A DNA stretch of 64,000 nt, taken from contig DQHW01000029.1 in the NCBI GenBank assembly GCA_003524305.1, forward strand, positions 4,175-68,174, read 5' to 3'. The DNA is from Anaerolineaceae bacterium (GTDB taxonomy: Bacteria; Chloroflexota; Anaerolineae; Anaerolineales; Anaerolineaceae). Shown one piece after another: positions 25,530 to 34,044 of this stretch; the stretch's first letter is position 1, and the number at the start of each line of letters is the position of its first letter. The notes beneath the pieces were generated by a model. The model searched no databases. It was not told the origin of the DNA and saw only the letters and a list, made by a program, of their open reading frames with translations. Both the position numbers and the translations under genes were made by a program.

Positions 25530-26429
25530 ATGATCAAAATTGCAAATGCACCATGCTCTTGGGGAGCACTTGAGTTTGACCTGCAAGGAAAGCCCGCTAC
25601 TTTCGATGTGGTTCTGGATGAAATGCAGAAGACCGGCTATGAAGGAACCGAATTGGGTGATTGGGGATTCATGCCCACCGATCCAGAGGTCCTCAAAAAA
25701 GAACTGGAAAAACGTTCCTTGACCATGCTGGGCGCTTTTGTTCCAGTGGCGCTCAAAGATGAAACCACCCATGCAAAAGGCGAAGAAGCTGCTCTCAAAG
25801 TGGCCCGCTTGTTATCCGCAGTTGAAGGGTCCTCACCGGTGATCGTGCTGGCTGACAATAATGGCAGCATCCCCGAGCGAACGCTTAATGCCGGGCGAGT
25901 CACGCCTGCCATGGGATTGAGCGATGCCGAATGGAAGACTTTTGCCAAGGGTGTTGAACGTATTGCCAAGACAGTGAAGAAAGAAACCGGCATGCGCCTG
26001 GTATTCCATCACCACTGCGGCGGATACGTAGAAACACCTGCCGAAATTGATAAATTGCTTGAACTCACCGATCCCTCTCTTGTGGGTATTTGCCTGGATA
26101 CCGGGCATTACCAGTTTGCGGGCGGCGACCCGGTGGCATTTTTACAGAAGAATGCCAAGCGTGTCTGGCACATGCATTTTAAAGATTGTGAACCTGCCAT
26201 TGCCGAGCTATCGCGCAGCGATGGTTGGGATTACTTCAAATCGGTTGAAAAAGGCGTCTTCTGCGAACTCGGCAAGGGTGCAGTAGATTTCAAGGCCGTA
26301 AAAGCAGAACTTGAGAAACAAGGTTTTGAAGGTTGGATCGTGGTTGAACAAGATGTGCTCCCCGGAATGGGAAAACCCTTTGATTCAGCGCTGCGCAATC
26401 GTCAATTCATCAAATCCATTGGTTTATAA
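25530..26429 (+). CDS. iolE: 2-keto-myo-inositol dehydratase (inosose dehydratase)
   Basis: The 299-residue TIM barrel of the xylose-isomerase-like superfamily has IolE landmarks: APCSWGALEF at the start, GYEGTELGDWGFMPTD, FHHHCGGYVETP, CLDTGHYQFAGGDP, HMHFKDC and VVEQD. IolE removes water from 2-keto-myo-inositol using a divalent metal. It stands between the two dehydrogenase genes, 24 and 11 bases away. GGAGAG precedes the start. Confidence 0.94.
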   Translation: MIKIANAPCSWGALEFDLQGKPATFDVVLDEMQKTGYEGTELGDWGFMPTDPEVLKKELEKRSLTMLGAFVPVALKDETTHAKGEEAALKVARLLSAVEGSSPVIVLADNNGSIPERTLNAGRVTPAMGLSDAEWKTFAKGVERIAKTVKKETGMRLVFHHHCGGYVETPAEIDKLLELTDPSLVGICLDTGHYQFAGGDPVAFLQKNAKRVWHMHFKDCEPAIAELSRSDGWDYFKSVEKGVFCELGKGAVDFKAVKAELEKQGFEGWIVVEQDVLPGMGKPFDSALRNRQFIKSIGL

Positions 26430-26440
26430 ACGGAGAGAAA

Positions 26441-27463
26441 ATGAGCAATCCTAGAGTTATCAAAGTAGGTGTAATCGGTGCCGGCCGTATTGGTAAGATT
26501 CATGCCGGAAACCTGGCCACACGCATCCCCGGGGTCGAAGTTGTCGCCATTGCGGACCCAAATGTAGATGCCGCAAAAGAATTGGCCGAGAAACTTCATG
26601 TTTCTGCATATTATGAAGATTACCGCAAGGTTCTCGAAGATAAATCCATTGAAGCAGTGCTGATTTGCTCCTCAACAGATACCCATGCCCGTTTCATGAC
26701 CGAAGCGGCTGAAGCCGGAAAGCATATTTTCTGCGAAAAACCGGTTGATCACAGCCTCGAGAAAATTGACGCCGCACTGGCTGCTGTCAAAAAAGCTGGT
26801 GTCAAATGCCAGATTGGATTCAACCGCCGCTTTGATCCCAATTTCAAAAAAGTGCGTCAGATGGTCAATGAAGGCAAGGTTGGTGAGGTGCAGATCCTGC
26901 GCATTACGAGCCGCGACCCGGCTCCCCCTCCTGTATCTTATGTAAAAGTTTCAGGCGGCATGTTCCTTGACATGACCATCCACGATTTTGATATGGCGCG
27001 TTATTTATCTGGCAGCGAGGTGGTTGAAGTTTTTGCAGCCGGCGCCGTCATGGTTGATCCGGGCATCGGAGAAGCCGGTGATATTGACACCGCTGTAATC
27101 ACCCTCAAGTTCGCCAATGGCGCCATCGGTACCATTGATAACAGCCGCAAAGCCATATACGGATATGACCAAAGAGTGGAAGTATTCGGTTCCAAGGGGA
27201 TGGTGGCTGTCGCGAATAACACTGCCAATTCAAGCATGTACAGCAGTGAAGACGGCGTATATTCTGAGAAGCCTCTATATTTCTTCCTCGAAAGATACAT
27301 GGATTCGTTCATTGCAGAATTATCTGACTTTATTGATGCCGTTCGAGACGATAAACCGACACCTGTCACTGCACTGGATGGCCGCAAACCAGTGGTCATC
27401 GCCATGGCTGCAAACAAATCATTAAAAGAAAACCGGCCGGTCAAGTTATCTGAAATTGAATAA
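26441..27463 (+). CDS. iolG: Inositol 2-dehydrogenase (Gfo/Idh/MocA), second copy
   Basis: The 340-residue protein has the Rossmann motif VGVIGAGRIGKIHAGNL, catalytic Lys in FCEKPVDH, LDMTIHDFDMARYL and TALDGRKPVVIAMAA near the end. These features are the closer match to classical IolG. It starts 11 bases after iolE. It probably performs the first step of the pathway (myo-inositol to 2-keto-myo-inositol, NAD+). Confidence 0.93.
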   Translation: MSNPRVIKVGVIGAGRIGKIHAGNLATRIPGVEVVAIADPNVDAAKELAEKLHVSAYYEDYRKVLEDKSIEAVLICSSTDTHARFMTEAAEAGKHIFCEKPVDHSLEKIDAALAAVKKAGVKCQIGFNRRFDPNFKKVRQMVNEGKVGEVQILRITSRDPAPPPVSYVKVSGGMFLDMTIHDFDMARYLSGSEVVEVFAAGAVMVDPGIGEAGDIDTAVITLKFANGAIGTIDNSRKAIYGYDQRVEVFGSKGMVAVANNTANSSMYSSEDGVYSEKPLYFFLERYMDSFIAELSDFIDAVRDDKPTPVTALDGRKPVVIAMAANKSLKENRPVKLSEIE

Positions 27464-27482
27464 GAGCAATAAGGAGTAAGTA

Positions 27483-28871
27483 ATGGTTGATGAAATTCTG
27501 GAATTGGTTGCAAAAGCACGCGCTGCCCAAAGTGTAGTGGAATTTTGGTCTCAAGAACGCGTTGATGAAATGGTGGCAGCGGCAGGTTGGGCGGCATACG
27601 AAAGATCGCATGCCGAAGCCTGTGCACGCTCTGCTATTGATGAAACTGGTATGGGTGTTTATGCCGACAAGATTGCCAAGCACCAAAAAAAGACTTTGGG
27701 CACTTTGCGCGATTTGCAAGGTTTAAAAACCACCGGCATCATCGAAGAAAACAAAGAAAAAGGGTTGATCAAAATTGCCAAGCCTGTTGGTGTAATTGGC
27801 GCACTGACTCCCGTGACGAATGCATCATCAACTATTTCTTGTAATGGCTTGCCCATGTTGAAAACACGGAACGCCGTCATTTTTGCTCCGCACCCCAAGG
27901 CGAAAGTGACCTGCGGATTAATTGCAGGTTATATGCGCGAGGGTTTGAAACAGGTAGGTGCTCCTGAAGATCTAATCCAATATGTGCCGAACCCCAGTGT
28001 TGAAATGACACAGGAATTAATGAAACACGTTGATCTGGTGGTGGCTACAGGCGGTTCTGCGATGGTGAAGGTGGCATATTCCAGCGGAACACCTGCTTAT
28101 GGGGTTGGCGCCGGAAATGCCGTCGTTATCGTGGATGAAACCGCTGACCTCGCGGATGCCGCCAACAAGATCCATCTTGGCAAAATCTTTGATAATGCCA
28201 CCTCCTGTTCATCAGAGAATTCTGTGGTCATCCAGGCGGCTGTATTTGACCAAATGCTCAGCAACCTGAAAGCACTTGGCGGGCACCTGTGTTCGGCTGA
28301 AGAAAAAGCTCAATTGAAACAAGCCATGTGGCCTGATGGTACGCATCTGAGCCCCAAGGTGGTTGGCCAGCATGCCCAGAAGATTGCACAAGCGGCTGGT
28401 ATAGCGGTCTCACCTGAGATCAAATTTCTCATGGTGCTCGGCGAAGCCGTGGGCAGTGCTGATATGTTCTCAGGCGAAAAGTTGTCTCCGGTGATGACGT
28501 TGTGGAAGTATGACGATTTTGATGCGGCAGTGGCATTGGTCACCGATATCACCCGCTACAGTGGTTATGGGCATTCCTGCGGCATTCATTCCACCAACCA
28601 GGAACATATCATGCAGTTGGCAACTCAAGCCAAGGTTAGCCGCATGATGGTGCGTCAAACCCAGGCATACGCCAACAGCGGTAATTACGACAACGGCTTG
28701 CCTTTTGCGCTCACCTTGGGCTGCGGCACCTGGGGAGGCAATATCACAAGTGAAAACGTGCATTGGAAGCATTTCATCAATACCACCTGGGTTTCCATGC
28801 CCATCCAACCCGTTTTGCCGGATGAGAATTTGATCTTCGGCGCTCATTGGAACAAGTACGGCAAGGTTTAG
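27483..28871 (+). CDS. CoA-acylating aldehyde dehydrogenase (AdhE-N/SauS-like)
   Basis: The 462-residue protein aligns with the aldehyde dehydrogenase half of AdhE and with EutE/SauS-type acylating enzymes. It has PVGVIGALTPVTNASST, LKTRNAVIFAPHP, ATGGSAMVKVAYSSG, the catalytic Cys242 in NATSCSSENS and TLGCGTWGGN. Such enzymes turn an aldehyde, NAD+ and CoA into acyl-CoA. As the last gene of the inositol run, and with no IolA in the window, it is a candidate to oxidise malonate semialdehyde. The resemblance to sulfoacetaldehyde dehydrogenases and the TauE-type exporter behind it make a sulfonate substrate an alternative. Confidence 0.85.
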   Translation: MVDEILELVAKARAAQSVVEFWSQERVDEMVAAAGWAAYERSHAEACARSAIDETGMGVYADKIAKHQKKTLGTLRDLQGLKTTGIIEENKEKGLIKIAKPVGVIGALTPVTNASSTISCNGLPMLKTRNAVIFAPHPKAKVTCGLIAGYMREGLKQVGAPEDLIQYVPNPSVEMTQELMKHVDLVVATGGSAMVKVAYSSGTPAYGVGAGNAVVIVDETADLADAANKIHLGKIFDNATSCSSENSVVIQAAVFDQMLSNLKALGGHLCSAEEKAQLKQAMWPDGTHLSPKVVGQHAQKIAQAAGIAVSPEIKFLMVLGEAVGSADMFSGEKLSPVMTLWKYDDFDAAVALVTDITRYSGYGHSCGIHSTNQEHIMQLATQAKVSRMMVRQTQAYANSGNYDNGLPFALTLGCGTWGGNITSENVHWKHFINTTWVSMPIQPVLPDENLIFGAHWNKYGKV

Positions 28872-28908
28872 GTTATAGGTTTCCTTCAAAGACCTTTTTT
28901 CTTCCTCC

Positions 28909-28941
28909 ACTCAATAACCTGCCAACAGCAGGTTATTGAGT
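28909..28941 (+). terminator. Strong hairpin between the inositol operon and the exporter gene
   Basis: A 14-bp perfect stem (arms 28909-28922 and 28928-28941, ACTCAATAACCTGC) with loop CAACA lies 38 bases after the aldehyde dehydrogenase stop. No T-run follows, so it may end most transcripts or protect the 3' end while letting some read into the exporter gene. Confidence 0.55.
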
Positions 28942-28979
28942 ATTAAGGGATAATTCAGTCTCGCTGTCGAGGAGATAAT

Positions 28980-29699
28980 ATGACGTTGCAATATTTGTGG
29001 TTATCCATTGCGGCATTTTTTGCGGCTGCCCTCTCTGGCGCTGCCGGTTTTGGCGGAGCACTTTTGCTGCTGCCTGTGCTCGCCGGCACGGTTGGCACAA
29101 TGCAGGCGGTGCCGCTGCTAACGCTTGTGCAGTTAATTGGCAACCTTTCACGGGTTGGTTTTGGTTTCAAACAGATCAAGTGGAAGCCAGTCGGTTTGTT
29201 TCTCGTTGGCGCTGTACCCTTATGCGTGGCAGGCGCACTGTTGTTTGCTGAACTACCCAAATCAATCGTCAACCGCTGTATTGGTGCAGCTATCTTGTTT
29301 TTTACAGTTTTGAAGTTAAGTGGCATCATCAAACTAAAGCCAAGTAATACACTAATGGTGGTTGGGGGAGGTGTGGTGGGGCTTCTTTCTGGTTTGGTTG
29401 GCAGCGCGGGTCCGCTTGGGGCGTTCATTTTCTTGAACCTCGGATTGACACCGGTGGCATACATCGCCAGTGAAGCGACAACTGCACTGGTCATGCATGG
29501 CGTAAAGACGGTTGTTTATCAAAGCATACTGACTATTGATCCCAAGACCTGGATTTTAGCCGGAATGATGGGGATTGCAATGATCTTCGGAACCTGGGTT
29601 TCAAAACGGATTTTAGAGAAACTGGATGCCAGAAAATTTCAAATTTTTGTTTCAATATTGTTGATTGCCATGGCTGGATATATGGTTATCCATGGATAA
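28980..29699 (+). CDS. TauE/SafE-family membrane anion exporter
   Basis: The 239-residue protein has about 7-8 hydrophobic segments and the family's repeated Gly-rich pattern (SGAAGFGGALLLLP at the start; GLVGSAGPLGAFIFLN in the second half). TauE/SafE proteins export sulfite, sulfoacetate or related small anions. It follows the inositol operon after a strong hairpin and has a GAGGAG site. Malonate or another acid from inositol breakdown, or a sulfonate, is a possible substrate; nothing in the sequence decides. Confidence 0.85.
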   Translation: MTLQYLWLSIAAFFAAALSGAAGFGGALLLLPVLAGTVGTMQAVPLLTLVQLIGNLSRVGFGFKQIKWKPVGLFLVGAVPLCVAGALLFAELPKSIVNRCIGAAILFFTVLKLSGIIKLKPSNTLMVVGGGVVGLLSGLVGSAGPLGAFIFLNLGLTPVAYIASEATTALVMHGVKTVVYQSILTIDPKTWILAGMMGIAMIFGTWVSKRILEKLDARKFQIFVSILLIAMAGYMVIHG

Positions 29700-29723
29700 G
29701 GAAATTGTCTTTGATCTTTAAAA

Positions 29724-29758
29724 CACAAGAACGTGGAGAGTTTATCCACGTTCTTGTG
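29724..29758. terminator. Bidirectional hairpin between convergent genes
   Basis: A 14-bp perfect stem (arms 29724-29737 and 29745-29758, CACAAGAACGTGGA) with loop GAGTTTA lies between the exporter gene (plus) and the lipoprotein gene (minus). On the minus strand it is followed by TTTTAAAG. Confidence 0.65.
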
Positions 29759-29780
29759 CCTTTCAGGAGAAAACAAGAAA

Positions 29781-31010
29781 CTATTGAGTCAGCAGATTCA
29801 CGGCATAAAAGTCGTGATAATCAGTGATGTTTTGGAAAACGAACAAATTATCGAAGTTGTAAACAGACAATTCTTTGAAGGGAACAGCATCTTCAACTGG
29901 AGCAATGTCGCTGCGGCCTGAATATTGTCCGACCTGGTTCCAGGGTTCAAAACCCTCGGCGCTCAAAGCAAATTTCAGGAATAATTTGGCTGCATTTGGA
30001 TGCGGAGCCTGGTTGATGATGGCCAAATAGTTATGTTTTTGTACACCAACAACAGGTGTCAAGCCTTCGCACGGCGCGAAAACTGCGTCGCCAGCGAGAA
30101 CTTTGCGATATTTTGACAACGGAAGCCAACCCAGATTATTGTCTGTTAAACCTGGGATAGCCATTGCACCCCATACATCGTCACCACCGGCAACACCAAC
30201 AGGTTGATTCTGGGCAAATTTCTTAAGCCACATCCAACCGGCATCAGGAGTATCGGCGTCAAGAACTATATCGGTGCCATAGAGTTCTTTGTACGCAGCG
30301 GCAAATTCATCGGTATGAGAAATTGCGCTCATCAGCATGCCAAGATCTTCTGCGCTGTTGATGGGATCCTTGATGAAGATTTTACCCTTCCATTCGGGGT
30401 CAGTTAATTGCCACCAGTTGGTGATGGGGCAGGTTTCATTCAGTTCGGTGTTGTACACCCAACCAAAGGTCTCGGTGCTGGCAGTTACAACGGGATTTTG
30501 GTTTTCTTCAGGGATTGCAGAAAGCAATTCGGCGGGGATGTACTTCCAAAGATATTGATTTGGAACAAATTCACCTTCCAGGTCTGGCCCGCCAGCGCTG
30601 TACCAAACATCTCCGGTAAATGCGCCTGCTTTTTGTTCTTCGCGAACTTTGGTGATCACTTCTGCACCGCCCATATCGTTCGCTTCAAGAACAATATCGG
30701 GATATAATGTTGCCCATACCGCGGCAGCATCTTGGATGCGTGAAGAATTGGAGTAGATGACCAACGAGCCTTCTTCTTTTGCTGCAGCTTCAATAGCAGC
30801 CCAGTCTTCAGTATCAGAAAGATACGAGCCAAGACCATTATCTTTAGCCCATTGTTCAGCAGCGCTGAGAGGTGCTTCGGTGGCAGCCGGAGCTTCGGTC
30901 GCTGCAGGCGCTTCAGTGACATCGGCGATTGGTGCCGCGGTAGGTTTTGCGCAAGAGACTAGAAAACTGATCACGAGTACGAGTGAGACTATCCAAAAAA
31001 GCTTTTTCAT
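29781..31010 (-). CDS. ABC transporter substrate-binding lipoprotein, FbpA/AfuA-like (paralogue)
   Basis: The 409-residue lipoprotein has lipobox LVSC (Cys20) and TEAPAATEAPAATEAP repeats in the linker. It shares with the 6929-8155 product the stretches LSAAEQWAKDN, ELNETCPITN, PEWKGK and LDADTPDAGW. The YxxYY-type iron ligands are not seen. It is the last gene of the second transporter cassette. Unlike the first cassette, no ATPase gene intervenes between permease and lipoprotein; only a relic remains (31136-31208). The ligand is probably related to that of the first system, but divergence may give a different specificity. Confidence 0.88.
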   Translation of the reverse strand: MKKLFWIVSLVLVISFLVSCAKPTAAPIADVTEAPAATEAPAATEAPLSAAEQWAKDNGLGSYLSDTEDWAAIEAAAKEEGSLVIYSNSSRIQDAAAVWATLYPDIVLEANDMGGAEVITKVREEQKAGAFTGDVWYSAGGPDLEGEFVPNQYLWKYIPAELLSAIPEENQNPVVTASTETFGWVYNTELNETCPITNWWQLTDPEWKGKIFIKDPINSAEDLGMLMSAISHTDEFAAAYKELYGTDIVLDADTPDAGWMWLKKFAQNQPVGVAGGDDVWGAMAIPGLTDNNLGWLPLSKYRKVLAGDAVFAPCEGLTPVVGVQKHNYLAIINQAPHPNAAKLFLKFALSAEGFEPWNQVGQYSGRSDIAPVEDAVPFKELSVYNFDNLFVFQNITDYHDFYAVNLLTQ

Positions 31011-31135
31011 TTATTTCTCCTTAGTTTATGTAGGAAATGATATGAAAAGTGAGAGGATCTTAGTAAAGTTTCTTCAGATATTACCTCCTTCTTGTCAACG
31101 GCAAGTAAATGAATTCAAGCATCCAACATTTTTCA

Positions 31136-31208
31136 CTAAACCGCAGTAATTAAATAGACCCTGGCTTTTTCATAAAGATTGGTTGCATCTTCATCGATAG
31201 TCGACCAT
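31136..31208 (-). pseudogene. Relic of a deleted ABC ATPase gene
   Basis: Between the permease and lipoprotein genes of cassette 2 lies AAGGAG plus ATG (31206-31208). It is followed after two codons, in a shifted frame, by codons reading DEDATNLYEKA and a stop at 31136. This matches the C-terminal tail of the ATPase at 8290-9372 (HKDDINLYDKA). At the DNA level CTGGCTTT-TCATA and CATCTT-AT are shared with 8316-8345. The position is exactly where the ATPase lies in cassette 1. About 340 codons must have been lost by internal deletion. Confidence 0.75.
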
Positions 31209-31223
31209 GTTTTTGTGCTCCTT

Positions 31224-33059
31224 TTATAATCCCAAGCCCTTTTCAAGACTGCCTTTACGGAATCGACTGATTAACCAGTTGCCTCCGAGGATTAATGCGA
31301 TCAGCAAGATAATGACTGCGTCAGCTTTTTGTTCACTGCCATTTTCGGTGTAGCGCATGGTCATACTCGCCAAGACCTGGGTGGCTGGCGTGACCAACAG
31401 GATGATTAAGGAAAGTTCACGCATGGTGGTGATGAAAGACAATAAGAATCCTGAAACAAATCCGCTTCTGGTAAGTGGAAAGATGATGCGCGTAAAACGG
31501 GTCCAGGCGTTTGCACCCGCCACTTTTGCAGCCTCTTCAAGTTCCCTCCCCACCTGCATCATGGCAGTTACGCCTGTCCGGCTCGAAAAGGGAAGGTTCT
31601 TGGCAACTGACACCACCACCAACAGTGCAAATGTTCCATACAGCGGCGGAATTGGTCCAACCGGCTTTGCGAACATGGAGATAAATATGGCGCCAAAAGC
31701 AATGCCCGGTATGACATAGGGGATGAATGCTAATTGTTCTACAATTTTTGATAATTTCGTTCCACGGCCTTTGACTATGGCGTACCCTAAGATCACACCT
31801 AAAATTGCAGAAAAGAAGGCAGTCGAAAATGCCAATTTAACTGAATTTATGGCGCCTTTTATAATTGCGGGATTTCTAAAAATACCAGGTAATCCATCAT
31901 CGATTGTCGAATCACTTTTTCCGATCCAGTGAACCAATGAAAAATTGGCAAGACTGTAATCCCCCGAAGTTTTCATGAAGGTATTCCATAGTAATAGTGC
32001 AGCAGGAACAACAGCGATAATGATTTCAATGCCAATAATGAGGACGGTAAAAAAGGGGCGCCACTTGCGCAGGTTGATCTGCTTGATGACCAGACCCCTG
32101 CCGCCGATAGTCTCAAAACTTTTCTTGGTGCCCATTGCTTTTTGATTGATATACACGGTAATAATGGCTATCGCAATCAACATGAGGGCTAATACAAACC
32201 CATCTGCTGTGTCGCCCAACTTCATATCGGCACGGATCATGGTTGAAAGTGTGTAGTAGCGTACGGGAACACCGAGGATATTGGGGCCGCCGAAGGTGCC
32301 CATCACTCTTGAAAAAGTCATGATAAATCCAGATAAGAGTGCCGGCAGCACCAATGGAAAGGTAATCTTTCTTAAAATGCGCCAACGGTTCGCGCCCATC
32401 ATTTCACCGGCTTCTTCAAGGTTTGAATCGATGGACATTAATGCAGCAGAAACGAACAGGAAGAAAAAGGTGTAATAATGCAATCCGCTGCTGAACATGA
32501 TGGGCACAGGACCATAAGCGAACCAATCTGGAGGGCTTATGCCTAACAGGTATTCCACGATCCCGGGCGCGCCGCCAATGGTTCGATTCTTGAACATAAC
32601 CGTCCAGGCCATGGATATGGTCCATGAAGGCATCATATAGGGCACAATGGCAAGAATATTAATAATTTTTCTTCCCGGCATGTTCGTGCGCACAACAAAC
32701 CAAGCCATCAGGCAGCCCAATGCCATGGCAATTGCTGTGGCTCCAGCAGAAACCACCAGCGAGTGTTGCAAGGGAACATAGAGCATAATCATGCTGATTT
32801 TTGATGACAGCATTCTGATCCAATGATAAAAAGTAAATGCGCCAGTGGTGGCATCGGGAAACTTGATCAAGTCTTTTTCTTGAAAGGTAAGGGTGGTGGC
32901 CATCATGCGATAAAGCGGAATGATGATCAGGTAGATCAGCAATGCCAACATAATTAATGAGAGCAAGACATGTGGGCTGCCTATCCAACGTCCAAATCGT
33001 CTTGCGCGAGCAACTAACAATTGTTTACTATTCTTTTCAAGATCAATGTGGGCGGCCAT
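31224..33059 (-). CDS. Fused two-domain ABC permease, FbpB/AfuB-like (paralogue)
   Basis: The 611-residue permease is identical in length to the one at 9385-11220 and closely similar. Two transport domains carry EAA loops EEAGEMMGANRWRILRKITF and EEAAKVAGANAWTRFTRI. An in-frame start 28 codons upstream exists, but ATG 33059 has GGAG about 8 bases before it and matches the paralogue's MAA start, so it is preferred. It starts 10 bases after the RpiR gene. With its own ATPase lost, it probably pairs with the ATPase at 8290-9372. Confidence 0.92.
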   Translation of the reverse strand: MAAHIDLEKNSKQLLVARARRFGRWIGSPHVLLSLIMLALLIYLIIIPLYRMMATTLTFQEKDLIKFPDATTGAFTFYHWIRMLSSKISMIMLYVPLQHSLVVSAGATAIAMALGCLMAWFVVRTNMPGRKIINILAIVPYMMPSWTISMAWTVMFKNRTIGGAPGIVEYLLGISPPDWFAYGPVPIMFSSGLHYYTFFFLFVSAALMSIDSNLEEAGEMMGANRWRILRKITFPLVLPALLSGFIMTFSRVMGTFGGPNILGVPVRYYTLSTMIRADMKLGDTADGFVLALMLIAIAIITVYINQKAMGTKKSFETIGGRGLVIKQINLRKWRPFFTVLIIGIEIIIAVVPAALLLWNTFMKTSGDYSLANFSLVHWIGKSDSTIDDGLPGIFRNPAIIKGAINSVKLAFSTAFFSAILGVILGYAIVKGRGTKLSKIVEQLAFIPYVIPGIAFGAIFISMFAKPVGPIPPLYGTFALLVVVSVAKNLPFSSRTGVTAMMQVGRELEEAAKVAGANAWTRFTRIIFPLTRSGFVSGFLLSFITTMRELSLIILLVTPATQVLASMTMRYTENGSEQKADAVIILLIALILGGNWLISRFRKGSLEKGLGL

Positions 33060-33069
33060 GATTGGTCTC

Positions 33070-33966
33070 CTAGTTCTTTTTTCTTGAGTTTGTGTTGTTA
33101 CTTGTACGTTTAACACTTTCACGAAGCTGATCGAGCTGGTCAAGGTTGTTCATGATCCTGTCTTGATCGGCTGCAGTTAACGCCAGAAGAAGCGTGTTAA
33201 TAATGGTCATCGGTATGGTCAGGGAATGGAAGGCAGATACGGGGCCACGGCGTGAAGCCAGTGTGACTGTTGCTTTGCTGCCAATCAGGTCGCCTAATGT
33301 ATCAGTGATTAAAATTACCGGCACCTTAAATTCATTTGCGCGATCCAAAACGAGTTCCAACAGAGGATTAACACTGTGAAATGCAATTGCGATCACCAGA
33401 TCGTCGCCTGTCATTAGAAGTAATGGCTCGATCAATTCCCGTCCGGAGGTGCGTAACGGAATTACGTGTTTGAGAGAGCGTGTAAGGCGTATATCCAATT
33501 GATCAACCAGTGATACGGATGGGCCGAGACCAAACACATAGATCCGTTCATGTGTTCGCAAAAGTTCTGTAGCCTGTTTAATCGCGTCGCGGTCAAGCGT
33601 CTGCAACGATTCTGTTAAGAAATCAATTTCAGATGTGACTAATTGCTCGTAAAGATCCCCCGCGTTTCGCAGGTCATCCAGGCTGCTTCGAATGCGTGCG
33701 GAATGGTTTGCCAGGTTTCTCACCTTGGTCTGCAGCATGATTCGCATGGCCGGGTAACTGTCAAACCCAAGCCTCTTTGCAAAACGCAGCATGGTAGGCT
33801 CGCTCAGGTTTAATTTGTTTGCCACCTCTGCGGCTGACATGAAAGCGACTTCATCATGATTCTGACTGATAAATTCCGCGATCCGTTTTTCGCTGTGAGT
33901 AAAAAAATCGTAATGTTTGGCAACTAACTTGTTGAATTCCAGGTCATTTTCTTTTTCTGAAATCAT
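33070..33966 (-). CDS. RpiR-family transcriptional regulator (HTH + SIS), second copy
   Basis: The 298-residue protein has an HTH (AAEVANKLNLSEPTMLRFAK) and a SIS domain (YVFGLGPSVSLVD; PLRTSGREL). The ATG at 33966 follows AGAGGTG at the right distance; a GTG two codons earlier overlaps that site and is less likely. It is paralogous to the 11346-12230 regulator. The pair probably senses related sugar phosphates and may bind the TGTAA/TTACA array upstream of 34710. Confidence 0.92.
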   Translation of the reverse strand: MISEKENDLEFNKLVAKHYDFFTHSEKRIAEFISQNHDEVAFMSAAEVANKLNLSEPTMLRFAKRLGFDSYPAMRIMLQTKVRNLANHSARIRSSLDDLRNAGDLYEQLVTSEIDFLTESLQTLDRDAIKQATELLRTHERIYVFGLGPSVSLVDQLDIRLTRSLKHVIPLRTSGRELIEPLLLMTGDDLVIAIAFHSVNPLLELVLDRANEFKVPVILITDTLGDLIGSKATVTLASRRGPVSAFHSLTIPMTIINTLLLALTAADQDRIMNNLDQLDQLRESVKRTSNNTNSRKKN

Positions 33967-34044
33967 GCACACCTCTGTTCACCAGGCAAACTAAATTCGG
34001 ATTTTTTGTTGGCATTTCAGTTCAACTAAAAGTGAAAAAATAAC

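Noticed and set aside
31208..31208. Short peptide starting at the ATG of the ATPase relic
   Set aside because: It ends after five codons. The ribosome site and ATG are better explained as the remains of the deleted ATPase gene.
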